9,738 nt of DNA from Oscillospiraceae bacterium (GCA_017405545.1 JAFRAF010000167.1:1-9738); one strand, 5' to 3'; counted from the stretch's first letter, positions 1-7,218 are shown. Numbers and translations: made by a program. Notes: generated from the letters alone by a model not told the origin.

Positions 1-1
1 C

Positions 2-607
2 GAGCATCTGGTGCTGGAGCTGCTGCTGTACTACGCAAACCCCCGGGGCGACATGAACCCGGTGGCCCACAGGCTGATAGAGCGCTTCGGAAGCATTTCG
101 GCGGTGTTTGACGCGCCGGTGAGCGAACTGACTAAGATATCGGGTATAAGCGACAATTCCGCCGTACTGCTAAAGCTCGTGCCGCAGCTGTGCAGGCGCT
201 ACATGGAGAGCAAGGCCTCGCAGGAGAACGTCATGCTCACCACTGAGGACGCGGGAGCATATCTGATACCCCGCTTTTTTGGCGAACTGGACGAGACGGC
301 CTATATGCTCTGTCTGGACGCCAAAGGCAAGGTGCTGTACTGCGGAAAGCTGAGTCAGGGCGGAGTGAACGCCACGGAGATAAGCGTGCGCAAGGTGGTG
401 GAGAACGCGCTTCTTTACAAGGCGACGGGGGTCATACTGGCCCACAACCACACCAGCGGCATTGCCATACCCTCCAGAGAGGACATCTGCGCCACAAAGC
501 GCATAGCCGACGCCCTTGACGCGGTGGATATAAGGCTGCTGGACCATCTGGTGGTGGCCGACGGGGACTTTGTATCCATATATGACACGGTAAAGTCCCT
601 GAGCTGA
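2..607 (+). CDS. radC: RadC family JAB/MPN-domain protein (5' partial)
   Basis: The frame is open from the left edge (GAG at 2-4) to TGA at 605-607, giving 201 visible residues. RadC proteins usually have about 220-230 residues, so roughly 20-30 N-terminal residues lie outside the window. The GTG at 11 is an internal valine codon, not the start. The first third matches the UPF0758 helix-hairpin-helix region ([13 protein letters not shown], then a KISGI turn). The rest is the JAB metalloprotease-like domain: HxH at 443-451, S-G after it and Asp at 482-484, the H-x-H-x10-D zinc-binding pattern. The usual HNHPSG reads HNHTSG here. The family is named for DNA repair, but its biochemical role is unsettled and several members are dispensable for repair. 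It lies 40 bases upstream of uvrB on the same strand, so co-transcription is likely. Family assignment is firm; function is not. Confidence 0.93.
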   Translation, partial: EHLVLELLLYYANPRGDMNPVAHRLIERFGSISAVFDAPVSELTKISGISDNSAVLLKLVPQLCRRYMESKASQENVMLTTEDAGAYLIPRFFGELDETAYMLCLDAKGKVLYCGKLSQGGVNATEISVRKVVENALLYKATGVILAHNHTSGIAIPSREDICATKRIADALDAVDIRLLDHLVVADGDFVSIYDTVKSLS

Positions 608-635
608 GGGCCGGCGAGAGATTATAAGCGATCAC

Positions 636-656
636 AGGAGAAGAGTTATGCCTCCT
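636..656 (+). promoter_or_regulatory. uvrB ribosome-binding site with complementary start region
   Basis: AGGAG at 636-640 lies 7 bases before the ATG at 648, good spacing that fixes the uvrB start. Codons 2-3 read CCTCCT (651-656), whose CTCCT can pair with AGGAG in a 5-bp hairpin that places the ATG in its loop. Pairing is seen in the sequence; any effect on translation is inference, and a 5-bp stem is weak. Confidence 0.6.
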
Positions 657-2613
657 TTTAAGGTAGTAAGTCCATATTCCCCCGCCGGAGATCAGCCGGA
701 GGCCATAGAGACCCTTGTGAGAGGGGCCGAGGCGGGCATTGATGAGCAGGTGCTGCTGGGCGTGACCGGCTCGGGCAAGACATATACCATGGCCAAGGTC
801 ATTGAGCGGCTGCAGCGCCCCACACTGGTGCTGGCCCACAACAAGACTCTGGCTGCCCAGCTCTGCGCGGAGTTCAAGGAGTTCTTTCCCGAGAACGCCG
901 TGGAATACTTTGTCTCATACTACGACTATTACCAGCCGGAGGCCTACATTCCGCATACCGATACTTACATCGAAAAAGGACAGCTCGATAAACGACGAGA
1001 TTGAGCGCTTGAGGCATTCGGCCACGTCCAGCCTGTTTGAGAGGCGGGATGTTGTCGTGGTGTCCTCCGTGTCCTGCATATACGGTCTGGGCGACCCCAT
1101 AGACTACGCCAATATGGTGCTGTCACTCAGGACCGGACAGGTCCGTGACAGGGACGCCATGCTGAAAAAGCTGGTTGAGATACGCTATGAGCGCAACGAT
1201 ATGTCCTTTGAGCGCAACACTTTCAGGGTCCGGGGAGACACGGTGGAGATATTCCCCGCCTACGCCAGAGACCACGCCATAAGGGTGGAGTTCTTCGGGG
1301 ATGAGATTGACCGCATAAGCGAGATAAGCGTCGTGACGGGGGTGCCGTCCCGCTATGTCAGCCATGTGGCAATATATCCGGCAAGCCACTATGTGACCAC
1401 CAGGGAAAAGCTGGAGAAGGCCCTTAAGGAGATACAGCGTGAGCTGGATGAGCGGGTGGAGTATTTCAAGGCGAACGATATGCTTCTGGAGGCCCAGCGC
1501 ATACAGCAGCGCACCATGTACGACATGGAGATGATACGGGAGCTGGGCTACTGCACGGGCATTGAGAACTATTCCAGAGTGATAGCCGGCAGAGCCCCGG
1601 GCAGCGCGCCCATGACCCTGCTGGATTATTTCCCGAAGGACTTCGTGATGTTCATAGACGAGTCCCACGTGACCGTGCCCCAGGTGAGGGCCATGTACGC
1701 GGGGGACCACAACCGGAAGGAGTCCCTGATACGCTACGGCTTCAGGCTGCCCTCCGCCTTTGACAACAGACCTCTGAACTTCGCCGAGTTCGAGGAGCAC
1801 ATAAACCAGGTCATATATGTCTCCGCCACTCCCGGGGAATACGAGCGGAGCAGGGCCGGACAGATTGCCGAGCAGATAATAAGGCCTACGGGCCTTCTGG
1901 ACCCGGAGATCAGCGTGAGACCCGTGGAGGGACAGATAGACGATCTGATAAACGAGATAACAGAGCGCACAGCCATAAACGAGCGGGTGCTGATCACGAC
2001 CCTGACCAAGAAGATGGCGGAGGACCTCACCGCCTACCTGACCCGCTCAGGCATAAAGGTGCGGTATATGCACCACGACATCGGCGCCATAGAGCGCATG
2101 GAGATCATAAGAGATCTCCGCCTGGGCGAGTTTGACGTGCTGGTGGGCATCAACCTGCTAAGAGAGGGGCTGGATCTGCCGGAGGTGTCCCTTGTGGCCA
2201 TACTGGACGCGGACAAGGAGGGCTTCCTCCGCTCCGAAACAAGTCTCATACAGACCATAGGACGGGCGGCCCGAAACGCCAAGGGCAAGGTGATAATGTA
2301 CGCCGATACGATTACCCGCTCCATGTACGCCGCCATAAAGGAGACCGATCGCCGCCGCAAAAAGCAGCAGGACTACAACACGGCCCACGGCATTGAGCCG
2401 AAGACCATAGTAAAGAGCGTCAGGGATGTGCTGGAGATATCCGATGCGGCGGACAGCGTAAAGGACGAGTCCGGCGTAAAGCTCACGAAGCGGGAGCGGG
2501 AAGAGAAAATCAAAAAGCTGGAAAAGGAGATGGCAAAGGCAGCGAAGATGTTGGAATTCGAGTACGCGGCCATGCTGCGTGACAGGATAATCGCGCTGAG
2601 AGGCGAACAATAA
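648..2613 (+). CDS. uvrB: UvrABC system protein B, with a +1-base frameshift as written
   Basis: UvrB is the damage-verifying helicase-like subunit of nucleotide excision repair; it is loaded on DNA by UvrA and recruits UvrC. The 5' part (648-975) and the rest (976-2613) are in different frames. Reading GAA AAG instead of GAA AAA at 972-978 joins them into a 654-residue protein, close to the 661-673 usual for the family. In joined numbering: Walker A GVTGSGKT 38-45; beta-hairpin with Tyr 91, 92, 94 and 95; DESH 337-340; motif [11 protein letters not shown] 535-543; C-terminal UVR motif about 614-652, the UvrC contact. As written, frame one stops at TGA 1002-1004 after 118 residues. Every motif downstream is intact with no further stop, so the shift is either a base-calling or assembly indel or a very recent mutation. 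Start ATG 648 has a good ribosome site. The stop abuts the next gene. Confidence 0.95.
972..978 (+). other. Frameshift site in uvrB (five A, four expected)
   Basis: The run GAAAAAG has five A at 973-977. Family sequence expects Y-I-E-K-D-(A/S)-S-I-N-D-E here. Four A give exactly that (GAA AAG GAC AGC TCG), whereas five A give E-K-G-Q-L and a stop 8 codons later. One extra A in a short homopolymer is the simplest explanation. Confidence 0.9.
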
Positions 2614-3096
2614 ATGGTAGATTTTTTGCAACACTTTATCCACAGCAGCCCTCTGATCACTTTCATCGTGGCGATGCTCCCGGTTTTGGAGCTGAGGGGG
2701 GCCATACCGGTGGGTATATCTCTGGGGCTGGGCTTCAGAGAGACAATTATAATAAGTGTAATAGGCAACCTGCTTCCGGTTCCCTTTATAATACTGTTTA
2801 CGCGCAGGTTGTTTGCCTTTTTGAGGCACAGGCTGCCTAAGCTGGAGGGGCTGGTATCCCGTCTGGAAAAAAAGGCCAAGGCGAAGGAGCATCTGGTGCG
2901 CAAGTGGCAGCTGTGGGGGCTGGTGGTGCTTGTGGCCATACCCCTGCCCGGCACGGGGGCCTGGACGGGCGCCCTCGTGGCGGCGGTGCTGGATCTGAGA
3001 CTGAAAAGCGCGTTTCCGGCGATAGCGCTGGGCGTCGCCATAGCCGCCGTCATAGTCACGGCGCTGACATTCGGCTTTAAGTCGCTGCTGATATGA
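2614..3096 (+). CDS. COG2426 / small multidrug export (Sm_multidrug_ex) family membrane protein
   Basis: A 160-residue integral membrane protein. Hydrophobic segments lie at about 13-38, 43-62, 101-127 and 132-157, separated by a basic loop at 64-99 rich in Arg and Lys. Two signatures resemble this family: the PVLELRGAIP stretch at 23-32 ending the first segment, and IPLPGTGAWTGAL at 109-121. The family name suggests drug export, but as far as I know transport has not been shown for most members, so a substrate cannot be given. The ATG follows the uvrB TAA with no gap, and only a modest GAGAGG (2598-2603) precedes it. Translation is therefore probably coupled to uvrB. If the uvrB frameshift is real, ribosomes would stop about 1.6 kb early and this gene's expression could fall. 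Family call from memory of motifs; the membrane character is certain. Confidence 0.85.
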   Translation: MVDFLQHFIHSSPLITFIVAMLPVLELRGAIPVGISLGLGFRETIIISVIGNLLPVPFIILFTRRLFAFLRHRLPKLEGLVSRLEKKAKAKEHLVRKWQLWGLVVLVAIPLPGTGAWTGALVAAVLDLRLKSAFPAIALGVAIAAVIVTALTFGFKSLLI

Positions 3097-3133
3097 GCAT
3101 TCGAGGGCGATAAATAAGCCGTTCGCATGGAGA

Positions 3134-5365
3134 ATGGAGGCAGAGCCTTTGGAGACAAATTACATACAGCTCGAGGGCTCCGTTGAGACCGTCATATATC
3201 AGAACCCGGAAAACGGCTACACGGTGCTTAATATGCACCTGCCGGACGGAGGGGAGACAGTGGCCGTCGGCATATTGCCCTCGGCCGTGCCCGGCGAGCG
3301 GCTGGAGCTGTCCGGCAACTGGACCAGCCATCCCTCCTACGGGCAGCAGTTTAAGTTCGAGTGGGCTGTCAGGAAGATGCCGGACAGCCGTGACTCAATA
3401 TACAGCTATCTGGCCTCGGGCGGTATCAAGGGCATAGGCCCCTCGCTGGCCAGGACCATAGTCAAGACCTTCGGGGACAGTACCCTTGACGTGCTGGAAA
3501 ACGAGCCGGGGAAGCTGACGCAGATAAAAGGGATAGGCGTGCGCAAGGCCCTTGATATAGGCCTGTCCTTCAGGAAACAGCTGGGCATGCGCAGGCTCAT
3601 AGAGTTTCTGGCCTCGTACGGTATGAGCCCCCGGCTGGCGCCGAGACTGTACAAGCTCTACGGAGATGAGGCCCGGCTGGTGCTCAGAGACAACCCATAT
3701 GTCCTGACCGACGCCGCCGTAGGCGGCAGCTTTGAGGACGCGGACCGATTGGCCATGGACTTCGGCATGGAAACTGACGACCCCAAGCGGGTTGAGGCCT
3801 CCGTCCTGTTCGTGCTGCGCAGCAATCTGGACAACGGACACTGCTTTCTGCCGGTGGACAAGCTCAGGGACGTGGTGTGCAGGCACATAGGCGTGGAGCC
3901 CGGTCCCGTGGACGAGGCCCTTGACTTTCTGGAGGAGTGCGGACAGACAGACAGATGCACGATTGCCGGCCTGGATGTGTGCTACCTAAACGCCCTGTAC
4001 AGGGCGGAGACAAGGGTCGCGGGGCGTATTCTCAGCATGGTGGGCGCTTCGGAAAGCGACAGGCAGGGCGTTGACAGACTCATCGCCCAGGCGGAGAGAG
4101 AGCAGGGGATAGAGTACGCCGGACTTCAGCGTCACGCTGTGGAGCTGGCGGCGGATTCCCGCGTGCTGGTGGTGACGGGGGGTCCCGGAACCGGGAAGAC
4201 GACGATAATAAAGGGCATACTCTCGGTGTACAAGTCCATGGGGCTGAATACAGCCCTGGCCGCCCCCACAGGAAGGGCGGCAAAGCGCATGACCGAGGTC
4301 TGCGGAGAGGACGCCTTTACCATACACAGGCTGCTTGAGGCAGGATGGCGGGAGAGCAGCTCAGAGGCGGTGTTCAAAAGGGACGAGCACGACCCGCTGG
4401 ACTGCGACGCCCTGATACTGGACGAGTCCTCAATGGTGGATATACTGCTCATGGACGCCCTGCTCAGGGCCCTCAGGCCCCATTGCAGGCTGGTTATGGT
4501 GGGGGACGCGGATCAGCTTCCCTCCGTGGGGCCCGGAAACGTGTTCGCCGATATCATACGCAGTCAGGCGGTGCCGACCGTGCGGCTGACGGAGGTGTTC
4601 CGGCAGGCCGGGGAGAGCACCATAGTCAGAAGCGCACATATGATAAACCGGGGTGAGATCCCTCCCCTGGAAGAGAACAAGAACGATTTCTTTTTCCTCA
4701 AAAGAGAGGACAAGGAGCGGGCCGCCGACACTATTGTGGAGCTTTGCAGCAGACGGCTTCCCCAAAATATGGGGATAGACCCCTCCCAGATACAGGTCCT
4801 GTCGCCCACGCGGAAGTACATATGCGGCACCGAGATGCTCAACGCCAGACTGCGGGAGGCTGTGAACCCTCCGGCGGAGGGAAAGAGCGAGCTGCGCTGG
4901 GGAGAGCAGATCTTCCGTCTGGGGGACAGAGTCATGCAGATTCGCAACGACTACGACATCCTGTGGCAGAAGTCCGACGGCTCCGCCTCGGGCATGGGCG
5001 TGTTCAACGGCGATATAGGCGTGATTAAGGACATAGACAGCAGGGCCAGAGTCATCACCGTGGACTTTGACGACAGGCTGGCTATGTATGCCTTTGACAA
5101 TCTGGGCGAGCTGGAGCCGGCCTATGCCGTGACGGTCCACAAGTCCCAGGGCAGCGAGTACAGGGCCGTGATACTGTCCGCCTCAAAGGGCGCGTCGGCG
5201 CTGATGACCAGAAGCGTGCTGTATACAGCCGTCACAAGGGCCCGGGAGCTGCTGATAATTGTGGGCGATCCGGCGGTTGTATCCGCAATGACTCTTGACG
5301 ACAGGCGGCAGAAACGCTATTCTGGGTTAAAGACCAGATTGGTACAGGGACATCTCGATGCTTAA
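3134..5365 (+). CDS. recD2: RecD2-type ATP-dependent 5'-3' DNA helicase
   Basis: A superfamily 1B helicase of the RecD2/YrrC type, found in bacteria without RecBCD partners and linked to DNA repair and fork maintenance. Residues are counted from ATG 3134 (743 aa, usual size for RecD2). The N-terminal OB-like region spans about 10-85. Helix-hairpin-helix repeats follow at 97-110 (GIKGIGPSLARTIV) and 131-143, then a linker domain. The helicase core holds Walker A TGGPGTGKTT 348-357, motif Ia APTGRAAKRM 377-386, motif II LDESSM 429-434, motif III VGDADQLPSVGPGNV 456-470, motif IV LTEVFRQ 485-491, motif V TVHKSQGSEY 667-676 and motif VI with TRAR 701-704. All key residues are present. The long N-terminal extension before Walker A distinguishes RecD2 from RecBCD RecD. 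The true start may be TTG 3149, because GGAGG at 3136-3140 sits 8 bases before it whereas ATG 3134 has no usable site. comF overlaps its last 8 bases. Confidence 0.96.
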   Translation: MEAEPLETNYIQLEGSVETVIYQNPENGYTVLNMHLPDGGETVAVGILPSAVPGERLELSGNWTSHPSYGQQFKFEWAVRKMPDSRDSIYSYLASGGIKGIGPSLARTIVKTFGDSTLDVLENEPGKLTQIKGIGVRKALDIGLSFRKQLGMRRLIEFLASYGMSPRLAPRLYKLYGDEARLVLRDNPYVLTDAAVGGSFEDADRLAMDFGMETDDPKRVEASVLFVLRSNLDNGHCFLPVDKLRDVVCRHIGVEPGPVDEALDFLEECGQTDRCTIAGLDVCYLNALYRAETRVAGRILSMVGASESDRQGVDRLIAQAEREQGIEYAGLQRHAVELAADSRVLVVTGGPGTGKTTIIKGILSVYKSMGLNTALAAPTGRAAKRMTEVCGEDAFTIHRLLEAGWRESSSEAVFKRDEHDPLDCDALILDESSMVDILLMDALLRALRPHCRLVMVGDADQLPSVGPGNVFADIIRSQAVPTVRLTEVFRQAGESTIVRSAHMINRGEIPPLEENKNDFFFLKREDKERAADTIVELCSRRLPQNMGIDPSQIQVLSPTRKYICGTEMLNARLREAVNPPAEGKSELRWGEQIFRLGDRVMQIRNDYDILWQKSDGSASGMGVFNGDIGVIKDIDSRARVITVDFDDRLAMYAFDNLGELEPAYAVTVHKSQGSEYRAVILSASKGASALMTRSVLYTAVTRARELLIIVGDPAVVSAMTLDDRRQKRYSGLKTRLVQGHLDA
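3136..3151 (+). promoter_or_regulatory. Ribosome-binding site favouring a TTG start for recD2
   Basis: GGAGG at 3136-3140 is followed by 8 bases and TTG at 3149-3151, in frame with recD2. The upstream ATG at 3134 overlaps this site, and its only purine-rich run (GGAGA 3129-3133) touches the codon with no spacer. Starting at 3149 would give 738 residues beginning M-ETNYIQLEGSV, close to where the conserved OB-like domain begins. Confidence 0.55.
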
Positions 5366-6002
5366 AAAACTGCTGGAACTGATATTCCCCCCAAAGTGCG
5401 CCTTTTGCCACAGGCTGCTTGAGGGGGACGAGGAGAATATATGCCGGGAGTGCTGCAGGACGCTGCCCTTTACCGGGGCAAAGGCTGAGTTCAAAGGCGA
5501 GTTCTTTGACGCCTGCTTTGCGCCCCTTTATTACAGGGGTACCGTCAGGACGGCTGTACTGAGGTTCAAGTTCAGACGGGGAAAGCATCTCGCCCGGTGC
5601 TTTGCCGGCCTTATGGAGGACTGCCTGAGGGACAATATGCCCTGTGCCCCCGATGTGATCACCTGGGTGCCGGTAAGCGCGAAGCGCTTGAAAAAGCGGG
5701 GCTATGACCAGTCAAGGCTTTTGGCCGAGGAGCTGGCGGAAAGACTGGGCATGAGCGCCGTGCCCTGCCTTGAGCGAAAGAGGGATACCGTGGCCCAGTC
5801 AAGCCTTAAGGGCGAGGAGAAGAGAAGGGCCAACGTGCTGGACGCCTTCGCGGTCAGCTCCGCGGACACTGTCGCGGGCAGGAGGATACTGCTTGTGGAC
5901 GACGTGGTGACCACGGGCTCCACCCTGGCGGAGTGCTCCAGGGAGCTGCTCATGGCCGGGGCGGACAGAGTTTTCTGCCTGACACTGGCCCGCAGAGCTT
6001 GA
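5358..6002 (+). CDS. comF: ComF family phosphoribosyltransferase-like protein
   Basis: A 214-residue protein with the ComF layout. An N-terminal zinc-finger-like segment carries Cys14 and Cys17 (CAFC), then Cys29, Cys32 and Cys33. A type I phosphoribosyltransferase fold follows: the VPVSAKRLKKRGYDQS stretch at 104-119 is typical of the family, and the PRPP-binding loop is at about 176-189 (ILLVDDVVTTGSTL). ComF takes part in uptake or processing of single-stranded DNA during natural transformation in Bacillus and Haemophilus. Homologues are also widespread in bacteria not known to be competent, so competence cannot be concluded here. The ATG at 5358 lies inside the end of recD2 (8-base overlap), with an AGGGA at 5346-5350 and 7 bases of spacing, so translational coupling is likely. 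Its TGA stop overlaps the -35 element of the mreB promoter. Confidence 0.92.
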   Translation: MLKKLLELIFPPKCAFCHRLLEGDEENICRECCRTLPFTGAKAEFKGEFFDACFAPLYYRGTVRTAVLRFKFRRGKHLARCFAGLMEDCLRDNMPCAPDVITWVPVSAKRLKKRGYDQSRLLAEELAERLGMSAVPCLERKRDTVAQSSLKGEEKRRANVLDAFAVSSADTVAGRRILLVDDVVTTGSTLAECSRELLMAGADRVFCLTLARRA

Positions 6003-6025
6003 TATGTGCATTTAACGGATATAAT
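5999..6025 (+). promoter_or_regulatory. Putative sigma-A-type promoter of mreB
   Basis: TTGATA at 5999-6004 (5 of 6 to TTGACA) and a perfect TATAAT at 6020-6025, with a 15-base spacer, shorter than the ideal 17. The -35 overlaps the comF stop codon. Predicted transcription start is near 6032. A second copy of the -10 surroundings (GGATATAA at 6017-6024 and 6032-6039) gives an alternative weaker box, TATAAA 6035-6040. Confidence 0.6.
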
Positions 6026-6045
6026 CCAAAAGGATATAAACCGGA

Positions 6046-6114
6046 GGTCTCCATGTGCCGCTTGTGGAGATCATCGGACGCAGCAGCCCTATAAAAAGCG
6101 GCAGAATGGAGATT
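6046..6114 (+). promoter_or_regulatory. Leader helix able to hide the mreB ribosome-binding site
   Basis: TCTCCAT (6048-6054) is fully complementary to ATGGAGA (6106-6112), which contains the mreB ribosome site GGAGA (6108-6112). Directly inside, TGCCGCTT (6056-6063) is fully complementary to AAGCGGCA (6096-6103). The two helices are separated only by G6055 against GA 6104-6105, giving 15 Watson-Crick pairs, with two possible G-U pairs outside (6046-6047 with 6113-6114). Folded, this mRNA would block initiation at ATG 6118 and also cover the start codon of the 13-codon leader frame. The base pairing is seen directly; a regulatory role is inference. Confidence 0.6.
6053..6094 (+). CDS. Possible 13-codon leader peptide upstream of mreB
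   Basis: ATG at 6053 follows a strong GGAGGT (6043-6048) and opens a short frame encoding MCRLWRSSDAAAL, ending at TAA 6092-6094, 23 bases before the mreB ATG. Its start and first codons form the 5' arm of the helix that hides the mreB ribosome site, so a ribosome translating it would open that helix. It contains no run of one amino acid as in classical attenuators. Alternatively the same ribosome site serves GTG 6055, which is in frame with mreB and would add 21 residues. Which is used cannot be told from sequence alone. Confidence 0.35.
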   Translation: MCRLWRSSDAAAL

Positions 6115-6117
6115 ATT

Positions 6118-7149
6118 ATGTTATTGGGACGTGACATCGGCATAGATCTTGGCACCACGACTGTCATACTGGCGGTCAAGGGCAAGGGCATAGTGACAAA
6201 GGAACCGGCGGTGGTGGCCATGGACAAGAACACCGGTCGGCTTCTCAAGGTGGGCGCCGCGGCAGAGCGCATGCTGGGGCGGACGCCGGGCAACATCGTG
6301 GCAATAAAGCCCATGCGGGCGGGGGCCATATCCGACTACGAGATGACGGAGCGCATGCTCAAGGAGATGGTCAGAAAGGTGGAGACCTTCAGCCTCGTAA
6401 AGCCGAGGATGCTGATATCCGTGCCCTCCGGAGTCACCGAGGTGGAGGAGAGAGCCGTCATCGAAGCGGGCATGCAGGCGGGCGCCAGAAAGGTCTATTT
6501 GATAGAGGAGCCCGTGGCGGCCGCTCTGGGCGCGGGTATAGACATATCGGAGCCCGAGGGACATTTCATAGTGGACATGGGCGGCGGCACCACGGATATC
6601 GCGGTCATAAGCCTGTCGGGAGTTGTGCACTCCGAGTCCCTGAAGGTGGCCGGAGACGATTTCGACGAAGCGCTTGTCCGCTACGTGCGCAGGACCCATA
6701 ATGTTCTCATAGGACAGACCACGGCTGAGGAGCTGAAGAAGAGCATAGGCTGCGTGTTCCCCAGACCCGACAACGTGAGCGTGGACGTAAAGGGCCGCTG
6801 CCTGATGACCGGCCTGCCCCGTATGGTGTCCCTGAGCTCCACCGATATACAGACGGCCTTTGAGGAGGTCACCCAGCAGATACTGGACGCCATATTGAGG
6901 GTGCTGGAGGACACGCCCCCGGAGCTTGTGGCGGACATCTCAGACAACGGCATCACGCTGACCGGCGGGGGAAGCCTTGTATGGGGCTTCGACCGGCTCG
7001 TGGAGAGCGCCACCAGCATTCCCACCCGCATAGCGGACGACGCGGAGCTCTGCGCGGCCTACGGCGTGAACAGAGCCCTGGACTGGATGAACAACATGCA
7101 GGAGGGCACGCTGAATCTGGCGAGGAAGAAGCAGATAAAGCGCCAGTAG
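6118..7149 (+). CDS. mreB: MreB/Mbl family actin-like cell-shape protein (divergent)
   Basis: An actin-like ATPase of 343 residues (MreB is usually 330-350) expected to polymerise under the membrane and guide peptidoglycan synthesis. Phosphate-1 loop DLGTTTV 10-16, then KGKG, then RTPGNIVAIKPMR-type sequence; the connecting EEPVAAALGAG segment; phosphate-2 loop D153 with GGGTTD 155-160; adenosine motif TGGGS 282-286. The phosphate-1 loop is unusual, since most MreB proteins read DLGTANTLVYV. Start ATG 6118 has GGAGA (6108-6112) 5 bases upstream and gives the MLLGRDIGIDLG start typical of the family; an in-frame GTG at 6055 with a stronger site would add 21 non-homologous residues. No mreC or mreD follows; the gene ends at a terminator. 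It may be a paralogue of a canonical mreB elsewhere, or the only copy. Its isoleucine codons are mostly ATA (18 of 25 by hand count), like its neighbours, so no sign of transfer. Confidence 0.92.
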   Translation: MLLGRDIGIDLGTTTVILAVKGKGIVTKEPAVVAMDKNTGRLLKVGAAAERMLGRTPGNIVAIKPMRAGAISDYEMTERMLKEMVRKVETFSLVKPRMLISVPSGVTEVEERAVIEAGMQAGARKVYLIEEPVAAALGAGIDISEPEGHFIVDMGGGTTDIAVISLSGVVHSESLKVAGDDFDEALVRYVRRTHNVLIGQTTAEELKKSIGCVFPRPDNVSVDVKGRCLMTGLPRMVSLSSTDIQTAFEEVTQQILDAILRVLEDTPPELVADISDNGITLTGGGSLVWGFDRLVESATSIPTRIADDAELCAAYGVNRALDWMNNMQEGTLNLARKKQIKRQ

Positions 7150-7165
7150 AAAAACGGGATAAAAT

Positions 7166-7218
7166 AGGCCTGTCTGTAATGCGGCTTGTGAAAAAGCTGT
7201 TTTGCGGACGGGCCTTTT
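7166..7218 (+). terminator. Strong intrinsic terminator after mreB
   Basis: The arm at 7166-7187 pairs with 7194-7215 over 22 positions with one T-T mismatch (7180/7201) and a few G-T pairs, closed by the 6-base loop GTGAAA (7188-7193). The 3' arm is followed by TTT (7216-7218), which makes a run of four T with 7215. It starts 16 bases after the mreB stop. AAAATA at 7161-7166 on the 5' side gives a T-rich run on the other strand, so it might work both ways. Confidence 0.85.

Noticed and set aside
600..628. Promoter before uvrB using TATAAG at 623-628
   Set aside because: No -35 match at 15-18 bases upstream and no TGn extension; the gap is simply intergenic in a likely operon.
938..1004. Programmed frameshifting or RNA polymerase slippage in uvrB
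   Set aside because: Restoring the frame needs a +1 move. The A-run would only favour -1 slippage, the GGAGG at 938-942 is too far upstream to act as a stimulator, and five A are too few for efficient polymerase slippage.
6118..7149. Horizontal transfer of mreB
   Set aside because: Base composition and the ATA/AGG codon habit match the flanking genes, and no mobile element or tRNA is nearby.
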